Shown here: positions 36,244 through 44,672 of the stretch, in pieces
How the letters are laid out: every line of letters begins with the position of its first letter
Position numbering within the stretch: position 1 is the stretch's first letter
Origin: Variovorax sp. 770b2
GTDB lineage: Bacteria; Pseudomonadota; Gammaproteobacteria; Burkholderiales; Burkholderiaceae_C
Direction: 5' to 3'
Assembly: GCF_900115685.1 (NCBI RefSeq)
Contig: NZ_FOXJ01000001.1
Coordinates: forward strand, 2,637,796-2,701,795
DNA length: 64,000 bases
The notes under the pieces: generated by a model
Seen by the model: the letters and a program-made list of their open reading frames with translations, nothing else
Told to the model about the DNA's origin: nothing
The model's database searches: none
Program-made: the position numbers and the translations under genes

Positions 36244-39003
36244 GTGGAACCTTTGAACGAATCCCTGTTCGACGCCCAGGCCCTGGAGTTTCCAGCGGCC
36301 CTGGCGTCGGCGCTCGCACCGGCCGCGCTGCCCGGCCACTTCGACGAGTTGCGTGGCCAGGCCACCGCGGCCCCCGCAAGGCCCGCCCCCGGTGGTGCGG
36401 CGCCCGCGACTGGGCCGGCCCCGCTGCTGTACGACGCGGCGGCAGAGCGGCCGGCGGCCACGCAGTTGCAGTCCCAATCGCAGTCTTCTCAATCCCAGTC
36501 GCAATCGCAATCGCAAACGCAGCAGCAGGCGTCGTCCAACGACAAGCCGCCGCTCACCCCCGCCTGGAATGCCTTCTTCGACCAGCTCGGCCCCGGCGGG
36601 TTCAACGACCTGCCGCGCCGCGCGGTCAGCCTGGAGCGGCAGATCCGCGACAACGGCGTCACCTACAACGTCTACGCCGACGCCAACGGCCCGCAGCGGC
36701 CCTGGTCGCTGGACCTGTTCCCGCTGATCGTCTCGCCCGAGAGCTGGAGCCAGATCGAGGCCGGCGTGCTGCAGCGCGTGCGCGTGCTCGACCGCGTGAT
36801 GGCCGACGTGTACGGCCCGCAGCAACTGCTGAGCGAAGGCCTCCTGCCGCCGGCGCTGGTGCGCGGCCATCCGGGCTACCTGCGCGCGCTGCACGGCGTG
36901 AAGCCGCCGGGCGACACCTGGCTGCACATCGCGGCCTTCGACCTCGCGCGCGGTCCCGACGGCAACTGGTGGGTGGTGTCGCAGCGCACCCAGGCGCCCT
37001 CGGGCCTGGGCTACCTGCTCGAAAACCGCCTGGCCATCACGCGGCAGTTCCCGCAGGCCTTCGAGGCGCTGCACGTTCAGCGCCTGGCCGCCACCTACAG
37101 CGCCATGATGGACGGCCTGCAGCGCATGTGCCCGGCCGGCGTGCCGCCCCACATCGCCCTCCTCACGCCCGGCCCGTACAACGAGACCTACTTCGAGCAC
37201 GCCTACCTCGCGCGGTATCTCGGCGTGACGCTGGTCGAGGGCAGCGACCTCACGGTGCGCGACCAGCGCCTGTACCTGAAGACGCTGCAGGGCCTGCGCC
37301 CGGTGCACGGCCTCATCAAGCGGCTGGACGACCAGTTCCTCGACCCGCTGGAGCTGCGCCCCGATTCCACGCTCGGCGTGCCCGGCCTCCTGCAGGCGAT
37401 TCGCGCCGGCAACGTGCTGGTGGCCAACATGCCGGGCTCTGCATTTCTCGAATCGCCCGCGCTGCTCGGCTTCCTGCCCGGCCTCGCGCGCCGCCTGATC
37501 GGCGAGAAGCTCAAGCTCCCGGCCCTCCCCACCTGGTGGTGCGGCGAGCGCGCCGCGCTCGAAGCGGTGCTGCCGCAGCTTGGCGACTGCGCCATCAAGC
37601 CCACCTACCCCGGCTCCGACGGCCAGACGAGTTTCGATGCGGTGCTCGGCAGCCAGCTCAGTCGGCGCGAACTCGACGAGTGGGCCGGCCGCATCGTGCG
37701 CGAGGGCGATGCCCACACCGTGCAGAGCTACCTGCCGCTGTCGCAGATGCCCACGTGGGCGAGCGACCTCGGCCCCGGCCACATCGCGCCGCGCGCGGTG
37801 CTCCTGCGCGTGTTCGCGGTGAGCGACGGCGCGCAGTCATGGCGCGTGCTGCCTGGCGGCCTCGCCCGGCTTGCGGGCGCCAATGCGCAGATCGCCTCGA
37901 TGCAGCGCGGCGGCAGCAGCGCCGACGTGTGGGTGCAGACGCACGGCGAGGTCGATCGCACCACGCTGCTGCAGCCCCATGCCACGCCGGCCTCGCTCGC
38001 GCGGCACCGCGCGCCGGTCACCAGCCGCGCGGCGGAAAACATGTTCTGGCTCGGCCGCTACACCGAGCGCGCCGAGAACGCGGTGCGCCTGGCGCGCCTC
38101 ACGCTCAACCTCCTGGGCGGCGAAGACCAGTCCTCGCGCCCGCTGCTCGAATGGCTGCACCGCATGGCCGTGCGCAATGCGCTGGTGCCGGCCGAGGCGC
38201 CGAGCGCGCCGCAGTCGCGCCGGGTGTTCGAACGCGCGCTGGTGGCCGAGCTCGGCGACGTCGACAAGGGCGGCAGCGTCGGCTATAGCCTGCGCTGCAT
38301 CCGCGAAGCGGCTGCAGCGGTGCGCGAGCGGCTCTCGCAGGACAACTGGAACCAGATCGTGCGGGCCGAGGCCGACTTTCTTCGCCGCGCGGCCGAGCAG
38401 GCCGGCGAAGGCAGCTTTGCCGCCAGCGCCGCGCTGCGCGCGCTCGAATCGGCCAGCACCGCGCTGGCCGCGATGACCGGCGCGCAGACCGACCGCATGA
38501 CGCGCGACGACGCCTGGCGCCTGCTCTCCATCGGCCGCCACATCGAGCGCCTGGGCTTCCTGTCGAACGCGCTGGAGGCCGGCTTCGACAACGGCGCCGT
38601 GCACGAGGTCAGCGGCTTCGAGGCGATGGTGGCGCTGTTCGACAGCACCATCACCTTCCACGCGCGCTACCAGCAGCGCCGCGACGTGGCCACGCTGGTC
38701 GACCTGCTGGTGCTCGATGCGGAGAACCCGCGCTCGCTCGCCTGGGTCACGCAAACGCTGCGCGGGCGCATCGCGCGGCTCGCCGGCAGCGCACCGGGCA
38801 AGCTCACTGCGCTGTCGTACGAACTGCCCGATCCGTCCACCTGGACGCTCGAACACCTTTGCGCTACCGGCCCCGAGGCGAACTACCCCGCGCTGGTGCA
38901 GTTGCTCGCCAACTGCGAGACGGCGGCCTACCATGTGTCGGACGCCATCGGCACGCGCTACTTCACGCTCACCTCGGAATCGCTGCGCTCCGTCGGCGCG
39001 TGA
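36244..39003 (+). CDS. Fused circularly permuted ATP-grasp and alpha-E protein
   Basis: 919 residues, GTG start at 36244. An N-terminal disordered region of about 100 residues contains a Ser-Gln repeat (about 74-95). The ATP-grasp half follows (VTYNVYADANGPQRPWSLDLFPLIV, LENRLAITRQFPQAF, IKPTYPGSDGQTSFDAVLG). From about 590 comes the alpha-E half, starting RAAENMFWLGRYTERAENAVRLARL. The fusion joins the activities encoded by separate genes at 18.0-20.5 kb. It follows the DUF2126 gene in the same direction after a 169-base gap holding an intergenic repeat. The predicted role is ATP-dependent peptide ligation; the substrate is unknown. Confidence 0.9.
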   Translation: MEPLNESLFDAQALEFPAALASALAPAALPGHFDELRGQATAAPARPAPGGAAPATGPAPLLYDAAAERPAATQLQSQSQSSQSQSQSQSQTQQQASSNDKPPLTPAWNAFFDQLGPGGFNDLPRRAVSLERQIRDNGVTYNVYADANGPQRPWSLDLFPLIVSPESWSQIEAGVLQRVRVLDRVMADVYGPQQLLSEGLLPPALVRGHPGYLRALHGVKPPGDTWLHIAAFDLARGPDGNWWVVSQRTQAPSGLGYLLENRLAITRQFPQAFEALHVQRLAATYSAMMDGLQRMCPAGVPPHIALLTPGPYNETYFEHAYLARYLGVTLVEGSDLTVRDQRLYLKTLQGLRPVHGLIKRLDDQFLDPLELRPDSTLGVPGLLQAIRAGNVLVANMPGSAFLESPALLGFLPGLARRLIGEKLKLPALPTWWCGERAALEAVLPQLGDCAIKPTYPGSDGQTSFDAVLGSQLSRRELDEWAGRIVREGDAHTVQSYLPLSQMPTWASDLGPGHIAPRAVLLRVFAVSDGAQSWRVLPGGLARLAGANAQIASMQRGGSSADVWVQTHGEVDRTTLLQPHATPASLARHRAPVTSRAAENMFWLGRYTERAENAVRLARLTLNLLGGEDQSSRPLLEWLHRMAVRNALVPAEAPSAPQSRRVFERALVAELGDVDKGGSVGYSLRCIREAAAAVRERLSQDNWNQIVRAEADFLRRAAEQAGEGSFAASAALRALESASTALAAMTGAQTDRMTRDDAWRLLSIGRHIERLGFLSNALEAGFDNGAVHEVSGFEAMVALFDSTITFHARYQQRRDVATLVDLLVLDAENPRSLAWVTQTLRGRIARLAGSAPGKLTALSYELPDPSTWTLEHLCATGPEANYPALVQLLANCETAAYHVSDAIGTRYFTLTSESLRSVGA
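36463..36528 (+). repeat. CAATCG/CAGTCG repeat encoding a Gln-Ser tract
   Basis: Sixty-six bases of alternating CAR and TCN codons (Q/S with a closing QTQQQ) in the disordered N-terminus of the fused protein. Similar tracts end the ATP-grasp protein (18988-19029, minus strand) and the short transglutaminase (about 40914-40940). Confidence 0.8.
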
Positions 39004-39127
39004 ACAGGCGCTTGCCCATGCCTTGCGCACTTCGTGTCGCTTCGCACTCCCCTCGCCCGGGGGCAACGCCAGCAGCCCGGCAACGCCGGTTCTGCGGCGT
39101 TCCACAATGAAATCAAGGAGGCAGAAC

Positions 39128-39940
39128 ATGCTCGTCAACCGCCGTCTCACCCTCATCGCCGCCAGCCTCGTGGTCGGTCTTGCACTCGCTGGCTGCGGCA
39201 AGCAGGAAGCCGCTGCGCCCGCCGCCGCCTCCGCACCGCCGCCACCTGCCGCGGCCCGCGTGCTGGTCGTCGGCACCGACGCCGCCTACGCGCCCTTCGA
39301 ATCGCAGAACGAAAAGGGCGATGTGGTGGGCTTCGACATCGACGTGGTGAAGGCCGTCGCGCAGAAGGCCGGCATCCAGGTGAAGTTCGTCAACACGCCG
39401 TGGGAAGGCATCTTCAATTCGCTCGACCAGGGCGACCGCGACCTCCTGGTGTCATCGATCACCATCACCGGCGAGCGCCGCCAGACCATGGACTTCTCGC
39501 AGCCCTACTTCGAAGCCAGGCAGCTCATCGCGGTCAAGAGCGATTCGCCCGTCGCGAAGTTCGAAGACCTCAAGAGCCTGAAGGTCGGCGTGCAGAACGG
39601 CACGACCGGCGACGAGGTCGTGGGCAAGCTGCTGGGCAAGTCGAGCACCGCCATCAAGCGCTTCGAATCCACCCCGCTCGCGCTGAAGGAACTCGAAGCC
39701 GGCGGCGTGCAGGCGGTGGTGGCCGACAACGGCGTGGTGGCGCACTACCTGGCCAACAACGCCGGCGGCGGCTTCAAGACGGTGAGCGATGCGGGCTTTC
39801 CGGCCGAGCAATACGGCATCGCGGTGAAGAAGGGCAACGCCGAACTGCTCGCCAGGATCGACAAGGGCCTGGCGGACATCAAGGCCGACGGCACCTACGC
39901 GAAGATCTACGCCTCGCACTTTGGCGCCGAGTCGAAATAA
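39128..39940 (+). CDS. Polar amino-acid ABC-type substrate-binding lipoprotein (no cognate permease nearby)
   Basis: 270 residues with a lipobox LALAGC at about 18-23 and an Ala/Pro linker, then a family 3 binding fold. Landmarks include VLVVGTDAAYAPFESQNEKGDVVGFDIDVV (here in part), TPWEGIFNSLDQGDRDLLVSSITIT and DFSQPYF. AAGGAGG precedes the ATG at 39128. Such proteins bind Arg, Lys, His or Gln-type ligands. No ABC permease or ATPase is present, and the gene is embedded between two transglutaminase-system genes, so it may act as a ligand sensor or be served by a remote transporter. Confidence 0.87.
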   Translation: MLVNRRLTLIAASLVVGLALAGCGKQEAAAPAAASAPPPPAAARVLVVGTDAAYAPFESQNEKGDVVGFDIDVVKAVAQKAGIQVKFVNTPWEGIFNSLDQGDRDLLVSSITITGERRQTMDFSQPYFEARQLIAVKSDSPVAKFEDLKSLKVGVQNGTTGDEVVGKLLGKSSTAIKRFESTPLALKELEAGGVQAVVADNGVVAHYLANNAGGGFKTVSDAGFPAEQYGIAVKKGNAELLARIDKGLADIKADGTYAKIYASHFGAESK

Positions 39941-39959
39941 ACAACCGGCCGGTCTTCCC

Positions 39960-40961
39960 ATGCTGCTGCACGTCACCCACGAAACCCGCTACGAGTACGC
40001 ACCGCCCGTCGAGACGGCGCAGCACCTGGCTCACCTGAAGCCGCTGGCCACCGGTTCGCAGCGGCTGGTGAGCCACCAGCTCGCGATCGATCCGCCGCCC
40101 GCGCAGCGCAGCGAGCTGCCCGACGTCTACGGCAACACCCGCGCCTTCTTCGCGCTCGAAGCCACGCACGACCGGCTGGTGGTCACCGCCGAGAGCGTGG
40201 TCGAGACCTCGGTGCCGGTGCTCTCGAGCGCGGTGGCGCGCGAGCTGCCCTGGGAGGCCGTGCGCGAGCGCTTCCGCTTTCGCAAGGACGCCACCTTCGA
40301 CGCAGCCTCCGAGTTCGTCTTTCCCTCGCCCTACGTGCCGCGCCACGACGACTTCGCCGCCTATGCGCGCGCGAGCTTCGTGCCGGGGCGCCCCACCTTC
40401 GACGTGGCGATGGACCTCACCGAGCGCATGTACCGCGACTTCGACTACGACGCCGACAGCACCGAGATCAACACCCCCGCCGTCGAGGCGCTGGCCCAGC
40501 GCAAGGGCGTGTGCCAGGACTTCGCGCACATCATGATCGCGTGCTTTCGCACGCTGGGCCTGCCCGCGCGCTACGTGAGCGGCTACCTGCTCACGCAGCC
40601 GCCGCCGGGCCAGCCGCGCCTGGTGGGCGCCGACGCTTCGCATGCGTGGGTCTCGGTGTACCTGCCCGGCCACGGCAACAAAGCGGGCACCGAAGCGGGC
40701 GACGAAGAGAAAGATGGCCCCGAAAGCGCCGGCGGCTGGGCCGACTTCGACCCCACCAACGGCCGCCAACCGGGCGAGGACTACGTGACGCTGGCCATCG
40801 GCCGCGACTACTCCGACGTGTCGCCGATGCGCGGCGTACTGCATGGCGGCGCCAGGCACACGCTGAGCGTCGGGGTGACCGTGCAGCCGGTGGGGGAAGT
40901 GATCCAGCTGGCCTCGCAAAGCCAGACACAATCGACACCCCAAGACAAGGAGTCTCCATGA
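39960..40961 (+). CDS. Transglutaminase-like cysteine peptidase family protein with Ser-Gln tail
   Basis: 333 residues from the ATG at 39960. The N-terminal region MLLHVTHETRYEYAPPVETAQ matches the bacterial transglutaminase N-terminal domain. The core has RKGVCQDFAHIMIACFRTLGLPARYVSGYL (cut), with the nucleophile Cys at about 182, then DASHAWVSVYLPG and DFDPTNG with the His and Asp. The C-terminus ends in ASQSQTQSTPQ, echoing tracts in the ATP-grasp proteins. It is a second, shorter version of the transglutaminase module of the 1177-residue protein. Its stop overlaps the RidA start (ATGA). It could hydrolyse or transfer amide bonds made by the ligases. Confidence 0.9.
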   Translation: MLLHVTHETRYEYAPPVETAQHLAHLKPLATGSQRLVSHQLAIDPPPAQRSELPDVYGNTRAFFALEATHDRLVVTAESVVETSVPVLSSAVARELPWEAVRERFRFRKDATFDAASEFVFPSPYVPRHDDFAAYARASFVPGRPTFDVAMDLTERMYRDFDYDADSTEINTPAVEALAQRKGVCQDFAHIMIACFRTLGLPARYVSGYLLTQPPPGQPRLVGADASHAWVSVYLPGHGNKAGTEAGDEEKDGPESAGGWADFDPTNGRQPGEDYVTLAIGRDYSDVSPMRGVLHGGARHTLSVGVTVQPVGEVIQLASQSQTQSTPQDKESP

Positions 40962-41416
40962 GCGTTTACGACAAACTTTCCAGCCTCGGCATCACCCTGC
41001 CCCCCGTCTCGGCCCCCGCCGCCGCCTACGTGCCTTTCGTGCGGACCGGCAACCTCGTGTTCCTGTCGGGCCACATCGCCAAGAAGGACGGCAAGGTCTG
41101 GGCCGGCCAGCTCGGCGTGAACATCACCACCGAGGAAGGCAAGCAGGCCGCACGCGCCATCGCCATCGACCTCCTGGGCACGCTGCACGCGGCCGTGGGC
41201 GACCTGAACAAGGTCACGCGCATCGTCAAGGTGATGAGCCTCGTCAACTCGGTGGGCACCTTCACCGAACAGCACCTGGTGACCAACGGCGCGAGCGAAT
41301 TCTTCGCCGAAGTCTTCGGCCCCGAAAAGGGCGCGCATGCGCGCAGCGCTTTCGGCGTGGCGCAAGTGCCGATGGGCGCCTGCGTCGAGATCGAGTTGAT
41401 CGCCGAAGTCGGTTGA
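40958..41416 (+). CDS. RidA/YjgF family protein
   Basis: 152 residues of the larger YjgF-like class (KLSSLGITLPP start). VFLSGHIAKKDGKVWAGQLG and HARSAFGVAQVPMGACVEIELIAEV carry the family core, including the Arg and Glu that bind the carboxylate of imine intermediates in RidA deaminases. It is translationally coupled to the short transglutaminase (ATGA) and followed by a strong terminator. This suggests removal of a reactive imine or enamine produced in the same route, which is inference. Confidence 0.9.
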   Translation: MSVYDKLSSLGITLPPVSAPAAAYVPFVRTGNLVFLSGHIAKKDGKVWAGQLGVNITTEEGKQAARAIAIDLLGTLHAAVGDLNKVTRIVKVMSLVNSVGTFTEQHLVTNGASEFFAEVFGPEKGAHARSAFGVAQVPMGACVEIELIAEVG

Positions 41417-41429
41417 TCCACCAGAAAAT

Positions 41430-41453
41430 GCCCCGCTGGCCGGGGCTTTTTTT
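41430..41453 (+). terminator. Rho-independent terminator after the RidA gene
   Basis: GCCCCG (41430-41435), loop CTGGC, CGGGGC (41441-41446), then seven T (41447-41453). It ends the transglutaminase/RidA transcription unit 13 bases after the RidA stop. Confidence 0.9.
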
Positions 41454-41469
41454 CGAGCCTTCGAAAGCC

Positions 41470-41835
41470 ATGCACACCCTCCTGCGCACCTTCGCCTCGA
41501 CTGCGCTTCTGTTCGCCGCCGTGCACCCGGGCGGCGCTTCTGCGCAATCGCTCAGTTGCGGCGGCTTTCTCGCAGGCGTCGGCGAATCGAAGTTCTCCGT
41601 CCTCAACAAATGCGGCGAGCCGGTCCTGAAGGACATCGTCTGCGTCCCGCGCCCCCAGGTCGAAGTGATCCTCGCGCCGGGCACCCGCGGCGGCGGCACG
41701 CGGCAGATCATCAGCCAGCAGTGCATCCCGATGGAAGACTGGACCTACCACCGCGGCCAGGGCAATTTCCTCGGGATCGTTCGCTTCTACAACGGCGCCG
41801 TCGAATCGGTGCGAGACGGCGACCGGGTCCAGTGA
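41470..41835 (+). CDS. DUF2845-like small secreted protein
   Basis: 121 residues from the ATG at 41470. A signal peptide (to about residue 25, ASA) is followed by SLSCGGFLAGVGESKFSVLNKCGEP, GGTRQIISQQCIPMEDWTYHRGQGNFLGIVRFYNGAVESV. The paired cysteines and the WTYxxGxxxFxxxVxFxNGxVxSV pattern fit the DUF2845 family of periplasmic proteins with an unknown, perhaps structural role. It starts 16 bases after the T-tract of the terminator and is convergent with the LysR gene, one base between stops. Confidence 0.8.
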   Translation: MHTLLRTFASTALLFAAVHPGGASAQSLSCGGFLAGVGESKFSVLNKCGEPVLKDIVCVPRPQVEVILAPGTRGGGTRQIISQQCIPMEDWTYHRGQGNFLGIVRFYNGAVESVRDGDRVQ

Positions 41836-41836
41836 C

Positions 41837-42754
41837 CTAGGGCGAGTTGCCGAAGCTCGCCTCCAGGAACTCGATCAACGCCTGCACGCGCGCCGTGCGC
41901 CCCTTGCGGGTCGGCACCAGCAACACGACCGGTGCGCTGTCGAACTCCCAATCTTTCAGCACCCGCACCAGCGAGCCTCGCGCGATCGCGTCCGCCGCAT
42001 CCCACTCCGAGCGCAGCACCAGCCCCATGCCCTGCTCGGCCCAGTGCCGGGCCACGCTGCCGTCGTTGGTGACGAAGGCCGGCGCGATGCGCAGCGTTTC
42101 GCGCGCGCCCGCGCGCCGGAGCGCCTTGGGTCTTGCCGCCCGGCGCACATGCCACAGCGTGACGTCTTCGTCGTTCTCGCGGATGACGATGCAGTCGTGC
42201 GCCATCACGTCGCGCGGAACGCGGGGCGTGCCGCGCGCGCGCAGGTACTCCGGGCTCGCGCACAGCCAGCGCGCGTTGGCGCTCAGCGTGCGCGCGATCC
42301 ACGACGAATCGCGCACCGTGCCGATGTGGATGATCGCGTCGGCATCGTGCCGGTCGGGCCACGGCGTCTCGCGCAGATCGAACTGGATGCGCAGGCCCGG
42401 ATGCAGCCGCGCGAAGCGCGCGAGCATCGGCGCCACGTACTGCCGGCCGTAGCCGAAGGGTGCCGCGATGCGCAGCGTGCCGGTGAGCCGGCGGTCGTCG
42501 CGCTGCATCGATTCGCGCAGCCCCTCGATCTGCCCGAGCAGCGCCGCGGCCTCGCGCGCGAAGCGCTCGCCCTCGGCCGTGAGGCTCAGCCGCCGCGCGG
42601 TGCGGGTGGCGAGCGAAAGGCCGAGCGTGGCCTCCAGCTTGCGCAGCCGCATCGACAGCGCGGGCGGCGTGACGTCGAGCGAACGCGCCGCGGCGCTGAG
42701 CGACGGCTCTCGCAGCAGGGCCGCCGCCAGTTGCATGTCTTCGATCTGGATCAT
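41837..42754 (-). CDS. LysR-family transcriptional regulator
   Basis: 305 residues from the ATG at 42754, which places the HTH at the usual N-terminal position; an upstream start at 42796 would add 14 untypical residues. HTH: PSLSAAARSLDVTPPALSMRLRKLEATLGLSLATRTAR (cut). The substrate-binding domain has GTLRIAAPFGYGRQYVAPMLARF and VTNDGSVARHWAEQGMGLVLRSEW. It is divergent from a HAD hydrolase/D-threonine-aldolase pair and probably controls them from the 72-base gap. The inducer is not evident. Confidence 0.92.
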   Translation of the reverse strand: MIQIEDMQLAAALLREPSLSAAARSLDVTPPALSMRLRKLEATLGLSLATRTARRLSLTAEGERFAREAAALLGQIEGLRESMQRDDRRLTGTLRIAAPFGYGRQYVAPMLARFARLHPGLRIQFDLRETPWPDRHDADAIIHIGTVRDSSWIARTLSANARWLCASPEYLRARGTPRVPRDVMAHDCIVIRENDEDVTLWHVRRAARPKALRRAGARETLRIAPAFVTNDGSVARHWAEQGMGLVLRSEWDAADAIARGSLVRVLKDWEFDSAPVVLLVPTRKGRTARVQALIEFLEASFGNSP

Positions 42755-42759
42755 TAACC

Positions 42760-42795
42760 TGTGCTTAACGATTGATGAGTTCACATTGAAGCACA
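42760..42795. promoter_or_regulatory. Inverted repeat between LysR and HAD genes, candidate LysR site
   Basis: TGTGCTT (42760-42766) and AAGCACA (42789-42795), 22 bases apart, lie in the divergent intergenic region. Arm length and spacing are compatible with a LysR tetramer contacting two half-sites, but no T-N11-A core is clear. Confidence 0.3.
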
Positions 42796-42826
42796 ACGAC
42801 GGCTTTGAAACGTACAGTCAGTGACC

Positions 42827-43489
42827 ATGCAAGCGCCTGTTTCCCCCGCCGACGCCTACCCGCGCGCCGTGCTCTTCGACCTGCTCACCGCCCTGCTCGA
42901 TTCCTGGACCGTGTGGAACGCCGCCGCCGGCTCCGAAGAAAAGGGCCGCGCCTGGCGCGCCGATTACCTGCGGCTGACCTACGGCTGCGGCGCCTACGTG
43001 CCTTACGAGCAACTGGTGCAAGACGCCGCTCGCAACACCGGCATGGCGGCCACCGCGCCCGACGCACTCGAAGCGCACTGGGACGACCTGCCCGCATGGG
43101 ACGGCGCACGCGAACTGTTGCAGGCGCTCAGGCCGCACTGCAAGCTCGCGGTGGTCACCAACTGCTCGCGCCGGCTCGGCCATCGCGCGGCGGCGTTGCT
43201 CGGCATCGAGTGGGACGTGGTCGTCACCTCGGAAGAAGCCGGCTTCTACAAGCCCGATGCACGCCCCTACCGCATGGCGCTCGACCGGCTGGGCGTGCAC
43301 GCGAGCGAAGCCGCCTTCGTCGCCGGCTCGGGCTACGACATGTTCGGCACATCGGCCGTGGGCCTGCGCACCTTCTGGCACAACCGCGTGGGCCTGGCCT
43401 TGCCCCATGGCGCGCCGCCGCCCGAGCGGCAGGCCCCGGCGCTCGCACCCGCCTTGCCGTGGCTCCGATCCTTCGCTTCGATCACCTGA
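42827..43489 (+). CDS. HAD-superfamily hydrolase (haloacid dehalogenase type II-like)
   Basis: 220 residues from the ATG at 42827, or 222 from a GTG at 42821. Motif I is AVLFDLLTALLDSW, with the nucleophilic Asp at 18 but no second Asp two residues on, as in type II haloacid dehalogenases. Motif II is VVTNCS, motif III GFYKPDARPY and motif IV VAGSGYDMFG. Those features fit a small-molecule phosphatase or dehalogenase with an alpha-helical cap (about 25-100). It precedes the D-threonine-aldolase-type gene by 13 bases and is probably co-transcribed; the substrate is unknown. Confidence 0.85.
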   Translation: MQAPVSPADAYPRAVLFDLLTALLDSWTVWNAAAGSEEKGRAWRADYLRLTYGCGAYVPYEQLVQDAARNTGMAATAPDALEAHWDDLPAWDGARELLQALRPHCKLAVVTNCSRRLGHRAAALLGIEWDVVVTSEEAGFYKPDARPYRMALDRLGVHASEAAFVAGSGYDMFGTSAVGLRTFWHNRVGLALPHGAPPPERQAPALAPALPWLRSFASIT

Positions 43490-43502
43490 ACCGACGACTC
43501 CC

Positions 43503-44660
43503 ATGAACACCCTCACCCTCGCCACCCTCGCCACCCTCGCCACCATCGACACACCCGCCGCCATCGTCGAGCGGCCGCGCATGCTGCACAACATCGCGCG
43601 TATGCAAGCGCGCATGAATGCGCTCGGCGTGCGCTTCCGCCCGCACGTGAAGACCAGCAAGTGCATCGACGTGGCGCGTGCGCAGCGCGATGCGGGCGCG
43701 CAGGGCATCACCGTCTCCACGCTGAAGGAGGCCGAGCAGTTCTTCGCCGCGGGCTTCACCGACATCCTCTATGCCGTGGGCATGGCGGCGCACCGGCTGC
43801 CGCATGCGCTCGCGCTGCGCCGCCGCGGCTGCGCGCTTTCGATCATCACGGACGGCGTGGCCTCGGCGCGCGCCATTGCCGAGTTCGGCCGCGCGAACGG
43901 CGAGGCCTTCGAGGTGCTGATCGAAGTCGACACCGACGGCCACCGCTCCGGCATCCGACCGGACGACGACGTGCTGCTCGAAGTCGCCCACGTGCTGCAC
44001 GACGGCGGCATGCGCCTCGGTGGCGTGATGACGCACGCAGGTTCCAGCTACGACCTGGACACGCCGGAAGCCCTCAAGGCCATGGCCGAACAGGAGCGCA
44101 GCGGCTGCGTGCGCGCAGCGCAAAGGCTTCGCGATGCCGGCCTGCCCTGCCCCGTGGTCAGCGTGGGCTCCACGCCCACGGCGCTGATGGCCGAGTGCCT
44201 CGATGGCGTGACCGAAGTGCGGGCCGGCGTCTACGTGTTCTTCGACCTCGTGATGCGCAACGTCGGCGTGTGCAGCGCGGACGACATCGCGCTGAGCGTG
44301 CTCACCACCGTGATCGGCCACCAGGTCGAGAAGGGCTGGGCCATCGTCGATGCGGGCTGGATGGCGATGAGCCGCGACCGCGGCACACAGAAGCAGAAGC
44401 GCGACTATGGCTACGGGCAGGTCTGCGGCCTGGACGGCGCGGTGCTCGACGGCTATGTGCTTGGCGGCGCGAACCAGGAGCACGGCATCCTCTCGCGCGA
44501 GGGCGCGCCCGATACCGACATTGCAACGCGCTTTCCGATCGGCACGCGCCTGCGCATCCTGCCCAACCACGCGTGCGCCACCGGCGCGCAGTTTCCCGAG
44601 TACCAGGCGCTGGGCGAAGACGGCGCGCTGCAGACGTGGGGCCGCTTTCACGGCTGGTGA
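43503..44660 (+). CDS. D-threonine aldolase/D-serine dehydratase-like PLP enzyme
   Basis: 385 residues, alanine-racemase-like TIM barrel. FRPHVKTSK carries the PLP lysine K50. GVMTHAGSSYD, SVGSTPTAL and the C-terminal metal site PNHACATGAQFPEY (H356, C358) match metal-dependent D-threonine aldolases, which split D-beta-hydroxy amino acids into glycine and an aldehyde. Activities such as beta-hydroxyaspartate aldolase use the same fold, so substrate identity is open. The N-terminus has a slippage-prone ACCCTCGCC triplet repeat (LATLATLAT). It is regulated presumably by the divergent LysR. Confidence 0.88.
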   Translation: MNTLTLATLATLATIDTPAAIVERPRMLHNIARMQARMNALGVRFRPHVKTSKCIDVARAQRDAGAQGITVSTLKEAEQFFAAGFTDILYAVGMAAHRLPHALALRRRGCALSIITDGVASARAIAEFGRANGEAFEVLIEVDTDGHRSGIRPDDDVLLEVAHVLHDGGMRLGGVMTHAGSSYDLDTPEALKAMAEQERSGCVRAAQRLRDAGLPCPVVSVGSTPTALMAECLDGVTEVRAGVYVFFDLVMRNVGVCSADDIALSVLTTVIGHQVEKGWAIVDAGWMAMSRDRGTQKQKRDYGYGQVCGLDGAVLDGYVLGGANQEHGILSREGAPDTDIATRFPIGTRLRILPNHACATGAQFPEYQALGEDGALQTWGRFHGW

Positions 44661-44672
44661 TCGAGCCGCTGC

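Noticed and set aside
36463..36528. CRISPR-like regular repeat
   Set aside because: The units are 6 bases with no spacers and lie in frame inside a coding sequence as a Gln-Ser tract.
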